DNA of 64,000 bases from Terrimonas sp937888905 (GCA_937888905.1 CALATA010000022.1:124001-188000); one strand, 5' to 3'; positions 1 through 9,522 are shown, counted from the stretch's first letter. The notes: generated from the sequence alone by a model not told the origin. Numbers and translations: made by a program.

Positions 1-326
1 TCGACCAGTTGGTACGGTATAACCGGCAACTCTACAAGGCTATCGAAGAACTGGGAACATTTCCCGAAGGCGATTTTTCGCTCGAGGTTTCCTCCCCCGG
101 ACTCGATGAGCCCCTCAAGCTGCAACGCCAGTACCTCAAAAATGTAGGCCGGTATGTTGACATCTTACTCCTCGACGGCACCAAACTCGAGGGTAAACTT
201 ACCGGCGCCGATGACACCAGCCTGACGGTAGAAGAAGAAAAGGGAAAAGGAAAGAAGAAAGAACTGGTTTCACATACGATCCTATTGTCAACGATTAAAA
301 CCACAAAAATTCAAATCAAATTTTAA
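1..326 (+). CDS. rimP: Ribosome maturation factor RimP, 5' end missing
   Basis: This is the C-terminal part of RimP, which helps assemble the 30S ribosomal subunit in the cytoplasm. The reading frame is open from base 3, so the N-terminus lies outside the window. The segment FSLEVSSPGLDEPLK matches the conserved RimP signature (LEVSSPGLDRPL). It is followed by the small C-terminal Sm-like domain with a lysine-rich linker and an end at KIQIKF. It lies 54 bases upstream of nusA, in the rimP-nusA-infB order that is conserved across bacteria and usually forms one operon. Confidence 0.9.
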   Translation, partial: DQLVRYNRQLYKAIEELGTFPEGDFSLEVSSPGLDEPLKLQRQYLKNVGRYVDILLLDGTKLEGKLTGADDTSLTVEEEKGKGKKKELVSHTILLSTIKTTKIQIKF

Positions 327-380
327 CCGGTAACCCGAAACAGTCAACTGTTCCGGAGCCAGATTTCAAATTTTGTTCTT

Positions 381-1625
381 ATGGCAATCAATCTTATCGA
401 AGCATTCCAGGAGTTCAAGGATGCGGAAAATATTGACCGTCCCACGATGATGAAAGTGGTAGAGGATGTGTTCAAGACCCTGCTGCGCAAAAAATTTGGT
501 AGCGATGATAACTTCGACGTGATCGTGAACGCAGAGAAAGGTGACCTCGAGATCATCCGCCACCGCCTGATCGTGGAAGACGGACAAGTAGAAGATCCCC
601 TGGCCCAGGTTGGTTACCAGGACGCCATCAAAGTTGAACCCGACTTTGAAGTAGGCGAAGATCTGTACGAAGAGATTGACCTGTACGATTTCGGACGCCG
701 CGCCATCCTGGCCGCCAAACAAACACTGGCCAGCCGTATCGGTGACCTGAAAAAGAACGTTCTTGCCAAGAAATATGAAGGACGCATCGGAGAAATCATC
801 AGCGCCGAAGTTTACCAGGTATGGAAAAAAGAAATCCTCCTGCTCGACGAAGAAGGCAACGAACTGATCCTCCCCAAAAGCGAACAAATCCCACAGGATT
901 ACTTCAAAAAAGGTGAAAATATCCGCGCCGTTGTGAAGAAAGTGGACATGAAGAATAATAACCCCGTTATTATCCTCTCCCGCACTTCACCCGACTTTTT
1001 GGCCAAGTTGTTGGAGATAGAAGTTCCCGAAATCTTCGACGGCCTGATCGTTATCAAACGTATCGTCCGCGATCCGGGAGAACGCGCCAAAGTAGCCGTA
1101 GAATCTTACGACGACCGCATCGATCCCGTAGGCGCCTGCGTGGGTATGAAAGGTAGCCGTATCCACGGTATCGTCCGCGAACTGAAAAACGAAAATATCG
1201 ACGTGATCAACTGGACCAGCAACACACAGTTGCTTATCCAGCGCTCCCTGACACCAGCCAAGATCACTAATATGGAACTCGATGCAGAGAAAAAACACGC
1301 CAACGTGTACCTCCGCCCCGATCAGGTGTCACTGGCCATCGGCCGCCGCGGTGTAAACATCAAACTCGCGAGCGAACTGACCGGCTATGAACTGGACGTA
1401 TTCCGCGACAACGAAGGCGAAGAAGAAGAATTTGACGTTGACCTGGAAGAATTCAGCGACGAAATTGAAACATGGGTGCTCGATGAACTGAAACGCGTGG
1501 GTTGTGACACGGCCCGCAGCGTACTCAACCTGACACCGGAAGAACTGGAACGCCGTACCGATCTGGAAAAAGAAACTATTTCCGAAGTACGCCGTATTCT
1601 GCAGGCCGAACTCGAAAGCGAATAA
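381..1625 (+). CDS. nusA: Transcription termination/antitermination factor NusA
   Basis: NusA binds RNA polymerase and nascent RNA and controls pausing, termination and antitermination. The 414-residue protein has the expected order: an N-terminal polymerase-binding domain (about 1-125), an S1 RNA-binding domain (about 130-200), then two KH domains. The first KH contains DPVGACVGMKGSRI and the second VSLAIGRRGVNIKLAS. A short acidic segment and a helix-hairpin-like tail (about 365-414) end the protein. The E. coli-type pair of C-terminal acidic repeats is not seen, which is usual outside Gammaproteobacteria. No Shine-Dalgarno sequence precedes the ATG. It is the middle gene of the rimP-nusA-infB operon. 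Confidence 0.97.
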   Translation: MAINLIEAFQEFKDAENIDRPTMMKVVEDVFKTLLRKKFGSDDNFDVIVNAEKGDLEIIRHRLIVEDGQVEDPLAQVGYQDAIKVEPDFEVGEDLYEEIDLYDFGRRAILAAKQTLASRIGDLKKNVLAKKYEGRIGEIISAEVYQVWKKEILLLDEEGNELILPKSEQIPQDYFKKGENIRAVVKKVDMKNNNPVIILSRTSPDFLAKLLEIEVPEIFDGLIVIKRIVRDPGERAKVAVESYDDRIDPVGACVGMKGSRIHGIVRELKNENIDVINWTSNTQLLIQRSLTPAKITNMELDAEKKHANVYLRPDQVSLAIGRRGVNIKLASELTGYELDVFRDNEGEEEEFDVDLEEFSDEIETWVLDELKRVGCDTARSVLNLTPEELERRTDLEKETISEVRRILQAELESE

Positions 1626-1738
1626 AAACGCTTCCCGACCACTGCCTGTAAGCGCAGCGATGCAGCTTTCCGGTGCAGCCCGGTGCCTTATTGAACCCGT
1701 GTGAGAGCATTTGACTTTATAGACTATAAATAAACTGA

Positions 1739-4633
1739 ATGTCAGAAACAACCACATTACGATTAATGGCTGCGGCCAAAGAGTTCAACATCGGTAAAGA
1801 AACCCTTGTGAACTTTTTGGTGGGGAAAGGCTTCAATCAGGATGACCTTAAACCGACCTCGAAGCTGACCGAGGAGATGTACCGTGCCCTGCAAACGGAG
1901 TTTCAGAGCGACAAGGCCGCGAAAGAAAAAAGCGACCGGGTAGATCTTCCCAAAGGCAACATCGCTGAGCCGCGCAAGAAGAAAGAAGAAGCAGAAGTCC
2001 TTTTCAAAAAAGAAGACAAGCCTTCCAAAACAACCGAGCCCGCAAAGCCCGCCGTGGTGGAAGAAAAAGCGCCAGAGCCCGCTCAACCCGAAGCTCCGGC
2101 TACTCCCGAAGTAAAGGCAGAAGAACAACCAAAACAGGAAGAGGCCAAACCTGAAACCCCGATTACAGGTATCAGCCCCAAAATCATCGATAAGATCGAC
2201 CTCTCCGCTATCGATTCTTCTACACGCCCCAAAAAGGTGATCAAGAAGAAAACCGAAGAGAAAAAAGAGGAAGTTCAACAGGAACAACCCGCTAAACCCG
2301 AAGCTCCGGTCAGGGAAAAAGAAGAGGTTGCAACGCCTGCCGTAACAGCAGAAACTCCCGCAACACCGGCTGTTGAAGAAACACCCGGCGTTAAAGAGGC
2401 TTCCGAAGAAGAACAGGCTCCCGTTATCGAAAATATCAAGGCGGAAAAACTCGAAGGTCCCAAAATCCTCGGCAAGATCAACCTGCCCGTGGACAACGAC
2501 ACCCGCCCGAAAAAAGACGAAAAACGCAAACGCAAACGCATCCCGATCGAGAAAAAAGATACCAAAGCTCCTGACACAGGACGCAGCGGTCATCAGGGTC
2601 AGGGTGGCCAGCGCCCCCATCAGGGCGGTAACGCCGGTCGCGGTGGCCATCAGCGTGGCGGCACTCAAGGCGGCGGTAACCGTCGCGGTGCTCCCGTTCG
2701 CAGAGAAGATAAACAGATCGACGAGAAAGAGATCCAGGAAAAGATCCGGGAAACGCAGGCCAAATTGTCCGGCGGCGCCAGAGGCGGCAAAAATTTCAAG
2801 GCGAAACTCCGCCGCGAAAAACGCCAGGAAATGGCAGAAGCCATGGGCAACCAGACCGAAGACGGCAAATTACAGGTGACCGAATTCATCAGCGTTAGCG
2901 AACTCGCCAACCTGATGGACGTAGGTTTCACCGAAGTGATCAGCAAGTGTATGGGCCTCGGTATCATGGTTTCCATCAACCAACGCCTCGACGCTGAAGT
3001 AATCGAACTGGTAGCCAGCGAATTTGGTTTCGATGTTGAGTTCATCGATATGGATAAACAAGCCGAACTGGAAGAAGAGGAAGAAGATGACAGCCCTGAA
3101 GACCTTGTGCCACGGTCCCCAATCGTTACCATCATGGGTCACGTTGACCACGGTAAAACTTCATTGCTCGACTATATCCGCAATGCCAACGTGGTTTCCG
3201 GTGAAGCCGGCGGTATCACCCAGCACATCGGCGCCTACGAAGTAACAGCGCCGAGTGGTAAGAAGATCACCTTCCTGGATACACCAGGTCACGAAGCGTT
3301 TACCGCGATGCGTGCCCGTGGTGCCAAGATCACCGACATCGCCGTAATCGTGGTAGCTGCCGACGACGCCGTGATGCCCCAGACAAAAGAAGCCATCAGC
3401 CACGCACAGGCTGCCGGTGTTCCGATGATCTTCGCAGTGAACAAAATCGATAAAGACGGAGCTAATCCGCAAAAGATATACGAGCAATTGTCTGGCATGA
3501 ACATCCTGGTAGAAGAGTGGGGCGGTAAGTTCCAGAGCCAGGAGATCAGCGCCAAAAAAGGCCTCAACATCGACCTGCTGCTGGAAAAGATCCTCCTCGA
3601 AGCCGAATTGCTGGAACTGAAAGCCAACCCCAACAAGTTGTCTAACGGTACCATCATTGAAGCAACACTCGACAAAGGCCGCGGTTATGTAGCTACCGTA
3701 CTTGTACAAAATGGTACACTGCGCCAGGGCGACCTCGTAGTGAGCGGTCAGTACTTCGGTCGCGTGAAGGCAATGTTCAACGAACGCAACGAACGCAGCG
3801 AAGGCGCCGGCCCTTCAGCTCCCGCAGTAGTGCTGGGCCTGAACGGCGCTCCGCAGGCAGGTGAGAAGTTCCGTGTATATGAGGACGAAGCCGAAGCCAA
3901 AGAGATCGCCTACAAACGTGGTCAGATCCTCCGCGAACAGGGTATGCGTACCAAGAAACACATCACCCTCGATGAGATCGGTCGCCGTCTGGCACTGGGT
4001 AACTTTAAAGAACTGAACGTGATCATCAAAGGTGACGTGGACGGTTCCGTAGAAGCCCTCAGCGACAGCTTGCAGAAACTGAGCACCGAGGAGATCGTGG
4101 TAAATGTGATCCTGAAAGGTGTAGGTGCGATCAGCGAAAACGACGTTTCACTGGCCAACGCTTCCGACGCCATCATTATCGCGTTCAACGTACGCGCCAA
4201 CCTGCAGGCAGCACGCCTGGCCGAACAGGAAGGTATCGAGATCAAACAGTACTCAATCATCTATAACGCCATCAACGACGTGAAGGCAGCCATGGAAGGC
4301 CTGCTGGAACCAAAGATCGAAGAGAAAGAAGTGGCCACTGTCGAAATCCGCGAGGTGTACAAATTCGACAAAGCTACCGTTGCAGGTTGTTATGTACAGG
4401 AAGGTAAGATCAAGCGCGACGCGAAGATCCGCCTGTACCGCGATGGTGTACTGATCTACCCACGAACAGAAGGCGGCTTCGCCGAACTGGCGAGCCTGAA
4501 ACGCTTCAAAGACGACGTGAAAGAAGTAGCCAGCAATACGGAGTGCGGTCTTACTATCCGCAACTTCGCCGACATACAAGTGGGTGACACCGTAGTAGCT
4601 ATTGAAGAAGAAGAAGTTAAGCGAACACTTTAA
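1739..4633 (+). CDS. infB: Translation initiation factor IF-2
   Basis: IF-2 is the GTPase that positions initiator fMet-tRNA on the 30S subunit and promotes subunit joining. The 964-residue protein starts with an IF-2 N-terminal helix domain. A long Lys/Glu/Pro/Ala-rich linker follows (about residues 50-280), then a Gly/Arg/His-rich stretch (about 280-320) that is typical of Bacteroidota IF-2. The GTPase motifs are GHVDHGKTS (near 466), DTPGH (near 514) and NKID (near 567). The C-terminal domains that bind fMet-tRNA follow. It sits 113 bases after nusA, and a strong terminator hairpin follows 7 bases after the stop codon. Confidence 0.97.
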   Translation: MSETTTLRLMAAAKEFNIGKETLVNFLVGKGFNQDDLKPTSKLTEEMYRALQTEFQSDKAAKEKSDRVDLPKGNIAEPRKKKEEAEVLFKKEDKPSKTTEPAKPAVVEEKAPEPAQPEAPATPEVKAEEQPKQEEAKPETPITGISPKIIDKIDLSAIDSSTRPKKVIKKKTEEKKEEVQQEQPAKPEAPVREKEEVATPAVTAETPATPAVEETPGVKEASEEEQAPVIENIKAEKLEGPKILGKINLPVDNDTRPKKDEKRKRKRIPIEKKDTKAPDTGRSGHQGQGGQRPHQGGNAGRGGHQRGGTQGGGNRRGAPVRREDKQIDEKEIQEKIRETQAKLSGGARGGKNFKAKLRREKRQEMAEAMGNQTEDGKLQVTEFISVSELANLMDVGFTEVISKCMGLGIMVSINQRLDAEVIELVASEFGFDVEFIDMDKQAELEEEEEDDSPEDLVPRSPIVTIMGHVDHGKTSLLDYIRNANVVSGEAGGITQHIGAYEVTAPSGKKITFLDTPGHEAFTAMRARGAKITDIAVIVVAADDAVMPQTKEAISHAQAAGVPMIFAVNKIDKDGANPQKIYEQLSGMNILVEEWGGKFQSQEISAKKGLNIDLLLEKILLEAELLELKANPNKLSNGTIIEATLDKGRGYVATVLVQNGTLRQGDLVVSGQYFGRVKAMFNERNERSEGAGPSAPAVVLGLNGAPQAGEKFRVYEDEAEAKEIAYKRGQILREQGMRTKKHITLDEIGRRLALGNFKELNVIIKGDVDGSVEALSDSLQKLSTEEIVVNVILKGVGAISENDVSLANASDAIIIAFNVRANLQAARLAEQEGIEIKQYSIIYNAINDVKAAMEGLLEPKIEEKEVATVEIREVYKFDKATVAGCYVQEGKIKRDAKIRLYRDGVLIYPRTEGGFAELASLKRFKDDVKEVASNTECGLTIRNFADIQVGDTVVAIEEEEVKRTL

Positions 4634-4640
4634 TAAAGCA

Positions 4641-4670
4641 AGGGGCTGGCCGCAAGCCGGCCCCTTTTTC
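4641..4670 (+). terminator. Rho-independent terminator after infB
   Basis: A 10-bp stem (AGGGGCTGGC with GCCGGCCCCT, one G-T pair) has a 5-base loop and is followed by a T run. It begins 7 bases after the infB stop and closes the rimP-nusA-infB operon. Confidence 0.9.
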
Positions 4671-4734
4671 ATTTCAGACCAGAAAATATTTGTTAAATAG
4701 ACCGCCCTCCGCACCACCAGTGTGCCGGCGGGTT

Positions 4735-4742
4735 TATTTTTG
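4735..4742 (+). promoter_or_regulatory. -7 promoter motif TATTTTTG before the SurA-like gene
   Basis: The 8-mer matches the Bacteroidota -7 consensus TAnnTTTG and ends 5 bases before the ATG, so the transcript would be almost leaderless. No clear -33 TTTG partner is seen. Confidence 0.5.
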
Positions 4743-4747
4743 ATACT

Positions 4748-6130
4748 ATGCGTTTTATCCAAACTCTCCTGCTGGCTGCATGCCTGCTCACCGGAGCAAC
4801 CGTATTTGCACAGGGTCAGTCTTTCAAAGCCGTGGCTGACAAGATCGTTGCCGTTGTTGGTGACAAGATCATCCTGCGCTCCGATATTTATAACTCTATC
4901 GCTGACGCACGCCGCCAGGGTGCCAACGTTCCCGAGAAAGCCGAGTGCATGCTGCTGGAACAGGCCATCATTTCCAAAGTACTCATGCTGCAGGCACAGA
5001 AGGATTCCCTGCCCGTTACCGACGAAGAAGTAGAAGCTGAACTCGATCAGCGTATCCGCTACTACGTTAACCAACTCGGCAGCGAAGACGAACTCGTGCG
5101 CATGGCCGGCAAGTCCGTTTACCAGATCAAGGACGACGCGCGCGAATCGGTGAAAGAGCGTAAATGGGCCGAAGCTATGCAGCGCAAGATCGTAGAGAAC
5201 GTACGCATCACCCCGCAGGAAGCCAAAGCTTTCTTCGATAAAATTCCTTCAGACAGCCTGCCGTTTTTCGAATCGGAATTGGAAGTTGGTCAGATCATTT
5301 TTTATCCGAAAGCTACCCGTGACCTGGAAGAATACATCGTTACGGAAATGAATAACTACAAACGCCAGATCGAATCGGGCTCCATTTCTTTTGAGGCGCT
5401 TGCAAAACGAGTGTCTGAAGACCCGGGCAGCCGCGACCGTGGTGGCATGTACGAGATCAACCGCAACGATAAAGGCATGTGGGATCCCGTTTTCCTGTCT
5501 ACTTCCTTCCGCCTGAAAAAAGACGAGATCTCTGTTCCCGTAAAGTCCGACCGCTTCGGTTACTTCCTCATCCAGATGATCGAACGTAAAGGTGACAAGG
5601 CAACCATCCGCATGATCCTGCGCGTGCCGCCAGTGACCAAGAATGAAATCCTTGCCTCCACTGTCAAACTCGATTCAATCCGCACACTGATCACTACCGG
5701 TAAAATGAACTTCAACGAAGCCGCGACCAAGTTCAGCGAAGACCCTTCCGTTAAGTTCTCCGGTCCCTTCATGACGAACCGCGAAGGCAATCCTTATGTG
5801 ACCATCGATCAGTTGGATAAAGAAACAGTGGCCCTTATCAGCAAAATGAATGTGGGCGATATTTCTCCCGCAACAGCTTATACTTCCGAAGAGAAAAAAG
5901 CCGCAGTGCGTATTGTTTTCCTGAAGTCCCGCACAGAGCCGCATATCCTGAACCTCCGCGACGACTACAACCGCATTGCCTCCGAAGCACTGGAGCAGAA
6001 AAAAGCGGAAGTGATCGACAAATGGATGGCTACAAAAATTCCGACCTATTATATCATGGTGGATAAAACATCTTCTGAATCCTGCGAGAGTCTGCAGAAG
6101 TACAACAGCACCGATTCACGCGGATTTTAA
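4748..6130 (+). CDS. SurA-like periplasmic peptidyl-prolyl isomerase/chaperone
   Basis: This is predicted to be a periplasmic chaperone with parvulin-type prolyl isomerase domains that escorts outer membrane proteins. The 460-residue protein begins with a signal peptide (about 1-22, ending ATVFAQ). A SurA-type N-terminal helical domain follows (VVGDKIILRSDI and on). Two PpiC-like domains lie at about 175-275 and 285-395. The first is the better conserved and contains SEDPGSRDRGG, the motif typical of active parvulins; the second has SEDPSVKFSGP. The start is supported by the signal peptide and by the -7 motif just upstream. It is transcribed alone, between two terminators. Confidence 0.88.
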   Translation: MRFIQTLLLAACLLTGATVFAQGQSFKAVADKIVAVVGDKIILRSDIYNSIADARRQGANVPEKAECMLLEQAIISKVLMLQAQKDSLPVTDEEVEAELDQRIRYYVNQLGSEDELVRMAGKSVYQIKDDARESVKERKWAEAMQRKIVENVRITPQEAKAFFDKIPSDSLPFFESELEVGQIIFYPKATRDLEEYIVTEMNNYKRQIESGSISFEALAKRVSEDPGSRDRGGMYEINRNDKGMWDPVFLSTSFRLKKDEISVPVKSDRFGYFLIQMIERKGDKATIRMILRVPPVTKNEILASTVKLDSIRTLITTGKMNFNEAATKFSEDPSVKFSGPFMTNREGNPYVTIDQLDKETVALISKMNVGDISPATAYTSEEKKAAVRIVFLKSRTEPHILNLRDDYNRIASEALEQKKAEVIDKWMATKIPTYYIMVDKTSSESCESLQKYNSTDSRGF

Positions 6131-6186
6131 TATGGAAAAAACTGGCAGTGAGGAAACTATGACTTAATCTTTCCCATTGTTGCACC

Positions 6187-6219
6187 AGCGGACAGGTCTC
6201 ACGGCTTGTCCGCTTTTTT
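6187..6219 (+). terminator. Rho-independent terminator after the SurA-like gene
   Basis: Stem AGCGGACA (6187-6194) pairs with TGTCCGCT (6207-6214) and is followed by a T run. It lies 57 bases after the stop codon of the SurA-like gene. Confidence 0.8.
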
Positions 6220-6256
6220 GTTTTGTTAAGGTCCCGGAAAGTTTCTGCGAATGGAC

Positions 6257-6264
6257 TAACTTTG
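6257..6264 (+). promoter_or_regulatory. -7 promoter motif TAACTTTG before the purF-like gene
   Basis: It matches TAnnTTTG and ends 15 bases before the chosen ATG at 6280. It therefore argues for that start and against the longer upstream frame. Confidence 0.5.
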
Positions 6265-6279
6265 CGCTTTCCTTCAACA

Positions 6280-8127
6280 ATGAGCGATCCAATAAAACAC
6301 GAATGCGGCCTTGCTTTTATGCGGCTGCGGAAACCGTTCTCCTACTATCAGCAACAATACGGCTCCGTCATGTGGGGACTCAACAAGATGTACCTCCTGA
6401 TGGAAAAACAGCACAACCGTGGCCAGGATGGCGCCGGTGTAGCCGCTGTAAAGCTGAATGTTGAAGCCGGTTACCCGTTTCTTCACCGTATCCGCAGCGC
6501 CGCTCCCCAGGCAATTGCCGATGTGTTCCGCCAGATCGGTGCCGAAGTAGACGAACTGGCCCGCTTTAATCCGGAAGTGCACAAACACCCCGGCCTCATG
6601 AAAGGACACATCTCTTTTCTCGGTGAATTGCTCCTGGGTCATCTTCGCTACGGCACACAAGGAAAAAACAATGCTGAATTCTGTCACCCGTTTATTAAAC
6701 GTGACACTATTCCCAGTCGCAACCTCGCGCTGGCCGGCAACTTCAACCTCGTTAATACAGAAGAACTTTTTTCTCTCATCAATATCAATCCGGGCGAGTT
6801 TCAACGTCAGAGCGATCTCGCGGCCATGATGGAAGTAATCCATCATTTCATCGTTAAAGCCGACGAAGAGCAACCCGGTAACCCCGATGTAAAATCTGCC
6901 CTGCGCAAAGCGCTGCCATTGTTCGATGGCGGTTTTCATGTTGGGGGATTACTCGGCAACGGCACCTCATTCGTTTTCCGTGATGCACATGGCATCCGCC
7001 CTTCTTATTATTATATCAATGAAGAAGTGATCGTGGCCGCTTCCGAAAGAGCCGCTATCCGCACCGCATTTAATGTGGGGGAAAATGAAGTGAAAGAACT
7101 TCTGCCCGGACAGGCACTCATCGTGCAGGAAGATGGCAAGTGGGAAATAGAACAGATCATCGACGCACAGGAACGCAAAGCCTGCAGCTTCGAACGCATT
7201 TATTTCTCCCGCGGCAGTGACGAAAAAATTTACAAAGAAAGAAGCGCATTGGGACACAACCTCAGCGAGCAGGTTCTCAATTCCGTTAATCACGATTTGA
7301 AGAATACCATTTTCTCTTTTATTCCCAATACCGCCGAAGTAGCTTTCTACGGATTGCAGAAAGGATTGGAAGATTACCTCAACAAAGTAAAACTGGAGCG
7401 GATTCTCAGTTGGGATAAAGATTTCGATGAAGAGAAGTTGTCTGAGATGATCAACCGCCGCATCCGTATAGAGAAGATCGCGATCAAAGACGTCAAAATG
7501 CGCACCTTCATTACCGGCGACGATGCCCGCAATGAAATGGTGCAACACGTTTACGATATCACTTACGGAACTGTTCGCCCCGGCGAAGATACCCTGGTGG
7601 TAATCGACGATTCCATCGTTCGCGGCACCACTTTAAAGGAAAGTATCATCCGCATGCTGGCACGCCTGAAGCCCAAAAAGATCATCGTGGTTTCTTCCTG
7701 TCCGCAAATCCGCTATCCCGATTGTTACGGAATCGACATGAGCAAAATGGGCGACTTCATCGCATTCGGCGCCACCGTGGAATTATTGAAAGAAAAGGGC
7801 AAAGGAGATTATCTCAACGAATTGCTGGAAAGATGCCGCGAACTGCAGCAGAATAATCAACTGCACACAGAGAACGTGGTTAAACAGTTGTATAAAACCT
7901 CTACAACCGAAGAGATCAGCGAGCGCATCGCCAAAATGATCACGCCACCCGATATCGATATCCCTGTTGAAGTAATTTTCCAGAATATAGAAAATCTTCA
8001 CAAGTCCTGCCCCAGCAACCTGGGCGACTGGTATTTTACCGGCAACTATCCTACGCCCGGCGGAAATAAAGTGGTGAACAAGGCATTCATCAACTACATG
8101 GAAGGGAAAAATGTAAGGGGTTACTGA
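6280..8127 (+). CDS. Amidophosphoribosyltransferase (PurF-like, long form)
   Basis: It resembles glutamine PRPP amidotransferase, which makes phosphoribosylamine from PRPP and glutamine in the first step of purine synthesis. The 615-residue protein starts MSDPIKHECGLAF. Cys9 is the likely catalytic nucleophile, exposed after removal of a short propeptide as in Bacillus-type PurF. The C-terminal phosphoribosyltransferase motif TLVVIDDSIVRGTT is intact. The protein is roughly 100-150 residues longer than ordinary PurF, with extra sequence in the glutaminase half and a C-terminal extension of about 100 residues. Bacteroidota commonly encode such a long paralogue beside a standard PurF. I chose the ATG at 6280 because the nucleophile lies eight residues in and a -7 motif sits upstream. 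Confidence 0.82.
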   Translation: MSDPIKHECGLAFMRLRKPFSYYQQQYGSVMWGLNKMYLLMEKQHNRGQDGAGVAAVKLNVEAGYPFLHRIRSAAPQAIADVFRQIGAEVDELARFNPEVHKHPGLMKGHISFLGELLLGHLRYGTQGKNNAEFCHPFIKRDTIPSRNLALAGNFNLVNTEELFSLININPGEFQRQSDLAAMMEVIHHFIVKADEEQPGNPDVKSALRKALPLFDGGFHVGGLLGNGTSFVFRDAHGIRPSYYYINEEVIVAASERAAIRTAFNVGENEVKELLPGQALIVQEDGKWEIEQIIDAQERKACSFERIYFSRGSDEKIYKERSALGHNLSEQVLNSVNHDLKNTIFSFIPNTAEVAFYGLQKGLEDYLNKVKLERILSWDKDFDEEKLSEMINRRIRIEKIAIKDVKMRTFITGDDARNEMVQHVYDITYGTVRPGEDTLVVIDDSIVRGTTLKESIIRMLARLKPKKIIVVSSCPQIRYPDCYGIDMSKMGDFIAFGATVELLKEKGKGDYLNELLERCRELQQNNQLHTENVVKQLYKTSTTEEISERIAKMITPPDIDIPVEVIFQNIENLHKSCPSNLGDWYFTGNYPTPGGNKVVNKAFINYMEGKNVRGY

Positions 8128-8209
8128 TCACCCTCATGATTCTGATCATTAAAATTCATACTTAAGCGGTACACGCATTGCTTGTGCTCCGCATTCCTTA
8201 TTTTAGCAA

Positions 8210-8239
8210 AAGGCGATCCTCCCAACCAAGGGTCGCCTT
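8210..8239 (+). terminator. Hairpin after the purF-like gene
   Basis: AAGGCGA (8210-8216) pairs with TCGCCTT (8233-8239). The T-tract is interrupted, so this is a weaker terminator than the others in the window. Confidence 0.5.
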
Positions 8240-8295
8240 GTATGTTTGCTTTGCCCGTCTGTCACTGGTCTTGTTATTATTTTAAACGGTGAGAA

Positions 8296-8793
8296 ATGAA
8301 AACGCTCATATTGGTCCGTCATGCGAAAAGTGACTGGCAGGATGTTACACTCGAAGATTTCGACCGGCCGCTGAACGCACGGGGAAAAACAGACGCGCCC
8401 GTAATGGCAGAACGTTTACGTAAACGCGGCATTGTGCCGGATTTATTTATAAGCAGCCCCGCAAAACGCGCCCGCAAAACCGCAGATATTTTTGCCGAAA
8501 TCTATGACATAGATAAAAAAGATATCCTGTTTGAAAAGGATCTTTATCTCGCCCCTCCTTATGTTTTCACGGAAGTGATCGGACGCTTTAAGGATGAAGT
8601 AAACATCGCTGTCATTTTCTCCCACAATCCCGGCATCACCGATTTTGCCAATATATTGACGAATGCGCGCATCGACGACATGCCTACCTGTGCCATATTC
8701 GCGGTAGAAGCGGATATAGATTCATGGGCTGCTTTTGATACAGCAGCCAAACGTTTTCTTTTCTGTGATTATCCGAAAAAACCGCAGGATTAA
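8296..8793 (+). CDS. sixA: SixA-type histidine phosphatase
   Basis: A small cytoplasmic phosphatase of the histidine phosphatase (phosphoglycerate mutase-like) superfamily, SixA branch, which removes phosphate from phosphohistidine in proteins. The 165-residue length fits SixA. The LVRHAKSDW motif supplies the catalytic His9 with its neighbouring Arg, and IFSHNPG supplies the second histidine, His110. SSPAKRARKTA is the conserved substrate-loop segment. Its stop codon overlaps the convergent pterin dehydratase gene by 4 bases. The physiological target cannot be read from the sequence. Confidence 0.87.
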   Translation: MKTLILVRHAKSDWQDVTLEDFDRPLNARGKTDAPVMAERLRKRGIVPDLFISSPAKRARKTADIFAEIYDIDKKDILFEKDLYLAPPYVFTEVIGRFKDEVNIAVIFSHNPGITDFANILTNARIDDMPTCAIFAVEADIDSWAAFDTAAKRFLFCDYPKKPQD

Positions 8794-9032
8794 TAATCGA
8801 AAAGCGCATCGATTCTTTTGGCTAACGTATGGTCTTTTTCTGTGACCACATCTCCGGCATCATGCGTGCTGAGCCAGATCTCCACTACATTATAGGCATT
8901 CTTCCACTCGGGATGATGATCCATTTTTTCTGCCTCCTGTGCCACACGGGTCATAAACGAAAAGGCTTCCGTAAAATCGCGGAAACGAAACAAACGATAC
9001 AGCTTGTTGCTTTTTTCTTGCCAGTTACTCAT
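8790..9032 (-). CDS. 4a-hydroxytetrahydrobiopterin dehydratase (pterin carbinolamine dehydratase)
   Basis: It dehydrates the 4a-hydroxypterin formed by aromatic amino acid hydroxylases and so recycles the pterin cofactor. The 80-residue protein carries the family signature EKMDHHPEW followed by YNVVEIWLSTHDAG and TEKD. The two adjacent histidines and the later one are the conserved active-site residues. It is shorter than the roughly 95-110 residues of many homologues because the N-terminus is trimmed, but no better upstream start exists. It is convergent with sixA, overlapping it by 4 bases. No phenylalanine hydroxylase is seen in the window. Confidence 0.88.
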   Translation of the reverse strand: MSNWQEKSNKLYRLFRFRDFTEAFSFMTRVAQEAEKMDHHPEWKNAYNVVEIWLSTHDAGDVVTEKDHTLAKRIDALFDY

Positions 9033-9072
9033 ACCAGTATTATTTGCTGTAAAGGGCAGGAAAACCGTGCCA

Positions 9073-9522
9073 CTAAAACACGAGGTGTTCTTTGTTTTTG
9101 ATCTTTTCGTTGGTAAGCTCCATTACCAGTTGTACCCCGTTGAGGCTGCGCAGGGAAGACATGATTCCCTGGAAATAATCGTCGCTGACCGTATCACCTT
9201 TCATGAGCCACAGAAAGTCCAGGTGGCGGAATTCAGGCAACAGGTATTCACCATCAAACAGATTGTTGTAGAGATAATGGCACAGTGAGCCGGTCGGCTC
9301 CGGATATTCGTATACGGAAAAAAAATATTCGCGTTTTTTGCGGATCAGCTTGATCTCGATCTCATGATTGATCCGGAAATCAATCGCCATCAGGCTGTTG
9401 AGATGCCAGCAAAACTGGTAATCTTTTACCGGCGCCATGATACCCAGCAACTTCGTTTCTTCGAAGAACTCATCCGTAAGATCCTGGGTATTCAGTGTCA
9501 GCTTGAAGGGACGTTCGGCCAT
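9073..9522 (-). CDS. IPExxxVDY family protein
   Basis: A 149-residue protein of unknown function, restricted as far as I know to Bacteroidota. It is recognised by its family motif, seen here as LPEFRHLDF (consensus IPExxxVDY) near residues 98-106. The upstream KDYQFCWHLN segment is also typical. It has no signal peptide or membrane segment, so it is probably cytoplasmic. It lies 40 bases upstream of the pterin dehydratase gene on the same strand and may share its transcript. No function is assigned. Confidence 0.7.
   Translation of the reverse strand: MAERPFKLTLNTQDLTDEFFEETKLLGIMAPVKDYQFCWHLNSLMAIDFRINHEIEIKLIRKKREYFFSVYEYPEPTGSLCHYLYNNLFDGEYLLPEFRHLDFLWLMKGDTVSDDYFQGIMSSLRSLNGVQLVMELTNEKIKNKEHLVF

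Noticed and set aside
1763..2668. 301-codon frame antisense to infB, rich in Phe and Gly
   Set aside because: It mirrors the Lys/Glu/Pro/Gly-rich IF-2 linker; low complexity, no independent gene signals.
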